This document shows, piece after piece, positions 6,101 to 7,367 of a DNA stretch of 7,367 nucleotides. Origin of the DNA: Gammaproteobacteria bacterium (lineage in GTDB: Bacteria; Pseudomonadota; Gammaproteobacteria; Pseudomonadales; Pseudohongiellaceae); contig CANCGR010000580.1 of the NCBI GenBank assembly GCA_947377625.1, positions 1 to 7,367 on the forward strand, given 5' to 3'. The notes beneath the pieces were generated by a model, which ran no database searches, was not told the origin of the DNA, and saw nothing but the letters and a program-made list of their open reading frames with translations. A program made the translations under genes and the position numbers. Numbering within the stretch: position 1 is the first letter of the stretch; every line of letters begins with the position of its first letter.

Positions 6101-7367
6101 CCGGTGCATTATACCCGTTTGTACCGCCAATATTCTGTATACCACAAACTTTCACATAAGTGTTGGTACTTGTCGTATTACTTACATGAACCTCAACCAC
6201 ATTCGTAGCTTCATATAAGCATATCTGGCCTGTATTTGATCCCGTACCCGTGAAATCTCCATAGGCATTCCAATCAATCACAAAAACACGATTAGGTGCG
6301 GTGCCAACAGTTCCATATTTCAATGTACCGCTACCAACGTTCATGTCATGCAGAAACGCCGATATCATGCCAGATGGCCGTGCAGTATTAGGGAGGGTAG
6401 TGGCAGCATAACCTGTAGTACTTGCAGTACCGAAGTTAACCCAACCGTTGGTACAAATATTAATGCTTGTATAGCTAGTACCAAAATAGCTGAAGGTAAA
6501 TGGGATAGTCGTAGTTATATAGCCATCATCAGCAGTTCCGGAAGTAAATGCACTCGCCGTAGTAAAACCGGTAGTAGCATATGAAGTATAAGATATGCTA
6601 CTTACAAGATATGTTGTCGGAGTTGTAGGGCCAGCGGCTAAAGTAGCTGAGCTGCCAGGGCATACACTCGCACTTGTAACTGAAGTAAGGACGCCATGTA
6701 CATTCTGTGCCACTGTTGCCACATTGGTACAACCGTTAGAAGCGATACCTGTAACTGTATAAGCGATAGTTGAAGCCGTCACATTCACCGAAGAACCGGT
6801 TGTCGCTGACAAAGCTGTAGCTGGTGCCCAGGTGTAACTAGATGCACCTGAAGCGGTAGCTGTATAAGTTGAAGTACAACCGCTGGCAGAAGCTGTCACG
6901 GTAGGTTGCTGAGAAGGAGGGCACCATGTGAGCGTAAGGCCGCTTGCTGGTTGTATAGTGGTATTCCTTGTACAGGTAGAGGTATTCGTAGTACCCTGTG
7001 TAATAGTAGCCCAACTGGCAACTGTTGATATGATATTGTTGAGTTCGTTATTGGCTAACCCCCTGATACCTACTACGCAGGTACGGGCTGTTGTAGGGGT
7101 AGAGTTAGTACCGTATACAACCTGTATGATGTTAGACGTTTCATACAGTTTTATCTGGAAGTTCCAGAGCTCAGTGGCTGCACTTCCACTGAACCTTACG
7201 CTTTTGTATTGTACAGTAAACACCCGGTTAGGTGAAGAGCCTGACGTTAGGTAAGTAATGTTGTCCGAGTTGGTATTACTGGACTGGAGGTTACAGCCCG
7301 TAGCAGATACAACACCACTATCATTTGTACCCAATGTACCAATTGGGGAATAGTTAGTTGCCGAGGC
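1..7367 (-). CDS. Giant multidomain surface/adhesin-like protein with Ig/PKD, BIG2 and nidogen-like modules (partial at both ends)
   Basis: A single frame stays open for all 2,455 complete codons (3-7367), so neither the start nor the stop codon is in the window. The translation is rich in Thr, Ser, Gly, Ala and Val and poor in Lys, Arg and Glu. It has no membrane segment and no catalytic motif that I recognise. In protein order it contains a partial nidogen-like head, one Ig/PKD module, three super-repeats of about 730 residues and the start of a fourth. Family knowledge: such chains in Bacteroidota are exported proteins, often through the type IX system, that act as adhesins, gliding or biofilm factors, or stalks for binding domains. 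The cell-surface location is inferred from this, because no signal peptide or sorting domain is visible here. No frameshift interrupts any repeat. The ligand is unknown. Coding confidence is very high; the adhesin role is an inference. Confidence 0.96.
114..341 (-). other. Ig/PKD-like module P5, unit 3
   Basis: This module has 76 residues. It has A-A-S-C-A-G-A-G-I-V-V-T-A-S-G, T-T-Y-S-W-T-P-A-S-G-L-S-S and T-G-T-S-A-L-G-C-V-A with a T-K-T-V-N linker. It directly precedes the truncated fourth unit. Confidence 0.84.
342..566 (-). other. BIG2-like module B, unit 3
   Basis: This module has 75 residues. It has T-W-T-S-S-A-P-G-I-A-T-V-N-P-T-T-G-V-I-T-G and G-S-A-T-I-T-Y-D-V-S-G-C-Y-V-T. Cysteines are at T-I-C-G-G, W-S-C-V-T and G-C-Y-V, the same three positions as in the other B modules. 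Confidence 0.86.
567..794 (-). other. Ig/PKD-like module P4, unit 3
   Basis: This module has 76 residues. It has G-G-F-T-I-S-V-T-P-S-S-G-T-Y-C-S-T-G-S-A, T-T-Y-S-W-L-P-T-A-G-L-D and T-T-S-G-C-S-N. The opening is identical to unit 2 apart from one residue (I for V). Confidence 0.84.
795..1016 (-). other. BIG2-like module A, unit 3
   Basis: This module has 74 residues. It has I-W-S-S-S-D-T-T-L-G-V-V and G-L-V-T-G-V-A-A-G-S-Y-T-I-T-Y, with cysteines at T-L-C-L-P-G and P-V-C-G-G. Compared with unit 2, the canonical A-T-V is L-G-V-V and G-T-A-T is G-S-Y-T. Confidence 0.84.
1017..1250 (-). other. Ig/PKD-like module P3, unit 3
   Basis: This module has 78 residues. It has P-S-S-A-I-Y-C-S-S-S-S-P-V-G, T-S-Y-S-W-A-P-S-A-G-L-S and T-A-T-D-T-S-G-C-T-N. 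It ends with L-D-T-I-T-Y-N-I, leading into the BIG2-A module. Confidence 0.84.
1251..1460 (-). other. Ig/PKD-like module P2, unit 3
   Basis: This module has 70 residues. It has P-T-I-T-I-S-P-S-I-V-C-S-G-T-P-M-T-A, T-T-Y-S-W-S-P-A-S-G-L-S-S and T-G-I-D-T-N-G-C-Q-G with a T-K-T-I linker. The length matches P2 of unit 2 exactly. Confidence 0.84.
1461..2303 (-). other. Unit 3 nested module: Ig-like domain split by a nidogen-like head
   Basis: The first half (2226-2303) has T-T-V-C-P-G-N-T-T-T-L-T-A-G, which reads exactly like the opening of an Ig/PKD module. The second half (1461-1631) has A-T-Y-S-W-A-P-S-T-G-V, T-T-T-Y-T-V-T-A-T-D and A-S-G-C-N-G. This unit shows the split most clearly, because both halves match the consensus of uninterrupted modules. 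Confidence 0.74.
1632..2225 (-). other. Nidogen-like head domain of unit 3
   Basis: The domain is 198 residues, the same length as in unit 2. It has G-D-D-A-N-S-G (2124-2144), T-L-P-F-T-F-N-F-Y-G-V-N-Y, I-C-T-N-G-W-V-S-F (C-T-N-G-W at 2049-2063), M-H-D-L-A-T (H-D at 1953-1958), A-P-N-R-K-F-V-I-Y-Y-N (P-N-R at 1878-1886), T-G-Q-I-I-L-N-E-T-S-N, V-G-I-Q-N and P-E-A-Y-R-F. The cysteine before G-I-Q-N in units 1 and 2 is a valine here, while an extra cysteine pair (A-C-I-S and G-S-C-T-Y-G) appears elsewhere in the domain. Confidence 0.68.
2304..2528 (-). other. Ig/PKD-like module P5, unit 2
   Basis: This module has 75 residues. It has A-Y-A-C-G-G-V-G-V-V-V-T-A-S-G, A-S-Y-T-W-A-P-S-T-G-L-S-A and T-G-T-S-A-A-G-C-V-A. 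It has the same length as P5 of unit 1 and the same P5-specific G-V-V-V-T-A signature. Confidence 0.84.
2529..2750 (-). other. BIG2-like module B, unit 2
   Basis: This module has 74 residues. It has S-W-S-S-S-A-P-G-V-A-T-V-N-P-S-T-G-V-V-T-G, G-T-A-T-I-T-Y-D-V-S-G-C-Y-V-T, and three cysteines (V-C-Q-G, F-A-C-A-T, G-C-Y-V). The stretch coding Y-D-V-S-G-C-Y-V is nearly identical in DNA to that of unit 3, one of the most conserved short DNA segments between units. Confidence 0.86.
2751..2978 (-). other. Ig/PKD-like module P4, unit 2
   Basis: This module has 76 residues. It has G-G-F-T-V-S-V-T-P-S-S-G-T-Y-C-S-T-G-S-A, T-T-Y-S-W-S-P-S-V-S-L and V-G-T-T-G-S-C-T-N. The G-G-F-T opening and the short closing T-G-S-C, without the usual D-x-x-G-C, mark it as P4. 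Confidence 0.84.
2979..3203 (-). other. BIG2-like module A, unit 2
   Basis: This module has 75 residues. It contains N-W-Q-S-S-D-T-T-V-A-T-V and G-V-V-T-G-V-A-S-G-T-A-T-I-T-Y, the textbook BIG2 strand pair. Cysteines are at T-I-C-L-P-G and T-T-C-G-Y, probably one disulfide. Confidence 0.86.
3204..3437 (-). other. Ig/PKD-like module P3, unit 2
   Basis: This module has 78 residues. It has P-S-S-A-I-F-C-S-A-G-S-A-V-G, V-S-Y-S-W-S-P-A-A-G-L-S-A and V-I-G-T-D-A-S-G-C-A. The P-S-S-A-I-Y/F-C-S opening is shared with P3 of unit 3 only. Confidence 0.84.
3438..3647 (-). other. Ig/PKD-like module P2, unit 2
   Basis: This module has 70 residues. It opens P-T-I-S-I-A-P with T-V-C-V-G-T-P-M-T-A-S-G, has V-T-Y-S-W-S-P, and closes T-G-T-D-A-H-G-C-T-G before a T-K-V-L linker. 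It carries the P2-specific T-P-M-T-A signature. Confidence 0.84.
3648..4484 (-). other. Unit 2 nested module: Ig-like domain split by a nidogen-like head
   Basis: The first half (4410-4484) has D-T-A-C-P-G-G-T-D-V-L-T-G. The second half (3648-3815) has A-T-Y-T-W-A-G-S-T, T-Q-T-Y-T-V-T-I-T-D and A-S-G-C-F-G. The second half alone lacks the opening cysteine that every uninterrupted Ig/PKD module here has. That cysteine lies about 200 residues earlier, before the head. Confidence 0.72.
3816..4409 (-). other. Nidogen-like head domain of unit 2
   Basis: The domain is 198 residues long. It has G-D-D-A-N-S-G (4305-4325), T-L-P-F-T-F-N-F-Y-G-T-N-Y, I-C-T-N-G-W-V-S-F (C-T-N-G-W at 4230-4244), M-H-D-L-A-T (H-D at 4137-4142), A-P-N-R-K-F-I-I-Y-Y-N (P-N-R at 4062-4070), T-G-Q-I-I-L-Y-E-S-S-N, C-G-I-Q-N and P-E-A-W-R-F. 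It shares a perfectly conserved 24-residue stretch, beginning S-T-T-Y-S-L-A-S-F, with the unit 3 head. The beta-sandwich assignment rests on the F-Y-G and T-N-G-W motifs; a profile search would settle the family. Confidence 0.68.
4485..4709 (-). other. Ig/PKD-like module P5, unit 1
   Basis: This module has 75 residues. It opens P-T-L-S-F-T-P with A-C-G-G-I-G-V-V-V-T-A-S-G and closes T-G-T-D-A-N-G-C-V. The G-V-V-V-T-A-S-G signature is specific to P5. It directly precedes the next unit's nested module. Confidence 0.83.
4710..4937 (-). other. BIG2-like module B, unit 1
   Basis: This module has 76 residues. It contains T-W-S-S-S-A-P-G-V-A-T-I-D-P-S-T-G-I-I-T and G-T-A-T-I-T-Y, a near-canonical BIG2 pattern. 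Cysteines are at V-C-M-G, Y-A-C-A-T and T-G-C-Y-V. Before the last cysteine it reads Y-T-V-T-A-T-G-C where units 2 and 3 read Y-D-V-S-G-C, two residues shorter. Confidence 0.85.
4938..5198 (-). other. Ig/PKD-like module P4, unit 1 (11 residues longer than its counterparts)
   Basis: This module has 87 residues against 76 in units 2 and 3. It opens G-G-F-T-L-S-V-S-P-S-S as they do and closes S-S-T-G-C-H. The usual T-T-Y-S-W-S-P core is replaced by D-L-W-L-W-T-D-I-G-G-G-T-P-S-G-L. The frame is intact, so this is a real sequence change and not a frameshift. Confidence 0.78.
5199..5432 (-). other. BIG2-like module A, unit 1 (diverged)
   Basis: This module has 78 residues. T-W-S-T-S-D-P-S-I-A-T-I-D is the classic bacterial Ig-like type 2 strand. 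The following G-x-V-T-G-V-x-x-G-T-A-T-I-T-Y stretch is replaced here by G-S-L-Y-T-S-G-G-I-G-G-V-T-V-Y-Y. Cysteines are at V-V-C-Y-P-G and S-V-C-G-I. It also carries more charge (D-S-I-R-L-R) than its counterparts in units 2 and 3. Confidence 0.72.
5433..5666 (-). other. Ig/PKD-like module P3, unit 1
   Basis: This module has 78 residues. It opens P-T-V-S-V-S-P with Y-C-P-T-G-S-P-V, has a T-S-Y-S-W-S-P core and closes T-G-T-D-A-S-T-G-C-S. In units 2 and 3 the first cysteine is Y/F-C-S and the closing motif is D-x-S-G-C, one residue shorter. Confidence 0.82.
5667..5879 (-). other. Ig/PKD-like module P2, unit 1
   Basis: This module has 71 residues. It opens P-T-I-A-V-T-P-T-N-G-C-F-G-I-P-M-T-A-S-G and closes T-G-T-S-A-A-G-C-I-G, then a T-K-T-V-N linker. 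The G-x-P-M-T-A signature marks P2 in all three units and is absent from P3, P4 and P5. Confidence 0.82.
5880..6698 (-). other. Unit 1 nested module: Ig-like domain split by a nidogen-like head
   Basis: The first Ig half (6630-6698) contains V-C-P-G-S-S-A-T-L-A-A-G. The second half (5880-6044) contains T-Y-S-W-S-P-S-A-S-L, T-T-T-Y-T-A-T-V and the closing A-N-G-C. Joined together, the halves make one ordinary Ig/PKD module with its usual two cysteines. The head of about 195 residues sits between them. The split is read directly from the motif order; that the halves fold together is an inference. Confidence 0.7.
6045..6629 (-). other. Nidogen-like head domain of unit 1
   Basis: The domain is 195 residues long. 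Landmarks in order are A-D-D-G (6522-6533), I-P-F-T-F-S-Y-F-G-T-S-Y, I-C-T-N-G-W-V-N-F (C-T-N-G-W at 6441-6455), F-L-H-D-M (H-D at 6345-6350), T-A-P-N-R-V-F-V-I-D-W (P-N-R at 6288-6296), T-G-Q-I-C-L-Y-E-A-T-N, V-C-G-I-Q-N and the closing P-E-G-W-R-F. A P-F-x-F-x-F-x-G strand followed by T-N-G-x-x-x-F is typical of nidogen (NIDO)-type beta-sandwiches. This copy departs most from the other two after P-N-R, with D-W-N-A-Y-G-D where they have Y-Y-N-G. The ligand is unknown. Confidence 0.65.
6699..6914 (-). other. Ig/PKD-like module linking the first head to the repeat array
   Basis: This is a complete module of 72 residues, from P-T-V-T-A-S-A-S-G-C through S-S-Y-T-W-A-P and T-I-A-Y-T-V-T-G to S-N-G-C-T-N. 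It has the same cysteine pair and Y-x-W-x-P core as the modules in the repeats. It plays the part that P5 plays in the repeats, just before a C-P-G half-module and head. It may therefore be the last module of a diverged earlier unit. Confidence 0.75.
6918..7367 (-). other. Nidogen-like head domain, N-terminally truncated by the window edge
   Basis: The first 150 residues of the fragment resemble the heads in the later repeats. Shared landmarks are S-P-N-R-V-F-T-V (P-N-R at 7224-7232), an F-Q-I-K-L-Y-E-T-S-N-I-I strand, and V-G-I-R-G where the later heads have G-I-Q-N. The domain ends with G-L-T-L-T-W-C-P-P (W at 6924-6926). It has four cysteines (A-T-G-C, R-T-C-V, S-T-C-T, T-W-C-P). Its closest general resemblance is to the beta-sandwich that precedes Ig or FnIII modules in many Bacteroidota surface proteins. 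Unlike the later heads, it is followed by a complete Ig module rather than half of one. The usual T-N-G-W strand would lie beyond the window. Confidence 0.65.

Larger units (their letters stand above)
4485..6698 (-). repeat. Super-repeat unit 1 (738 residues)
   Basis: This is the first complete copy of the eight-part block: Ig half, nidogen-like head, Ig half, P2, P3, BIG2-A, P4, BIG2-B, P5. The C-P-G cysteine codon at 6660-6662 recurs at 4437-4439, a spacing of 2,223 bases. It is the most diverged copy: the head shares landmarks rather than long identical stretches, BIG2-A is strongly altered, and P4 is 11 residues longer than in the other units. Confidence 0.88.

Noticed and set aside
6348..6584. 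Plus-strand open frame of 78 codons over the unit 1 head
   Set aside because: It overlaps the conserved T-N-G-W and H-D coding segments on the minus strand. Its translation is Ser/Cys/Ile-rich without any motif.
6928..7254. Plus-strand open frame of 108 codons
   Set aside because: It is antisense to the first head domain, whose minus-strand translation has clear conserved motifs. There is no matching protein family in the plus-strand reading.
1..7367. CRISPR array or short tandem repeats suggested by frequent tagtag, gtagta and similar strings
   Set aside because: The strings are the complement of Thr-Thr, Tyr-Thr and similar codons. Spacing is irregular at the 30-60 base scale, and there are no constant repeats with unique spacers.
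1..7367. Mobile element or integron-like array as the source of the 2.2 kb period
   Set aside because: There is no transposase or integrase, no terminal inverted repeats and no break in reading frame. The period is fully explained by protein domains in register.

Overview
The whole window lies inside one protein-coding gene on the minus strand. Codons start at 7365-7367 and run down to 3-5. I translated that frame line by line and found 2,455 codons without a stop, and the gene continues past both edges. The product is a giant, secreted, modular surface protein, most likely an adhesin-like or cell-surface protein of a Bacteroidota bacterium (Chitinophagales, Cytophagales or Flavobacteriia type). 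The lineage call rests on the module types: Thr/Ser/Gly/Val-rich Ig/PKD-like domains of the kind abundant in Cytophaga and Chitinophaga proteins, with Y-S-W-S-P and T-T-Y-T-V-T-G-T-D-x-x-G-C motifs. Bacterial Ig-like type 2 (BIG2) domains and a nidogen-like beta-sandwich head domain accompany them. By eye, base composition is in the mid-40s percent GC and even along the window.

Layout in protein order (high to low coordinates): the window opens inside a nidogen-like head domain (7367-6918), followed by one complete Ig/PKD module (6699-6914). Then come three copies of a super-repeat of about 730 residues: unit 1 (4485-6698), unit 2 (2304-4484) and unit 3 (114-2303). A fourth copy starts at 113 and is cut off by the window edge. 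Each unit carries the same ordered series: an Ig half-module, a nidogen-like head of about 195 residues, the other Ig half, two Ig/PKD modules (P2, P3), a BIG2 module (A), an Ig/PKD module (P4), a second BIG2 module (B) and a last Ig/PKD module (P5).

The most notable feature is that in every super-repeat the nidogen-like domain appears to be inserted inside an Ig-like module. The first Ig cysteine (C-P-G) and its L-T-A-G strand lie before the head, and the Y-S-W-S-P strand and closing G-C lie after it. The protein would then be a long stalk of disulfide-stapled Ig modules with a binding head presented about every 730 residues. Units 2 and 3 are clearly the closest pair and unit 1 is more diverged, so the array may have grown by duplication towards the C-terminus.

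There is no intergenic DNA, RNA gene, promoter, terminator, mobile element or CRISPR array in the window. The signal peptide and any type IX secretion C-terminal sorting domain would lie outside it.
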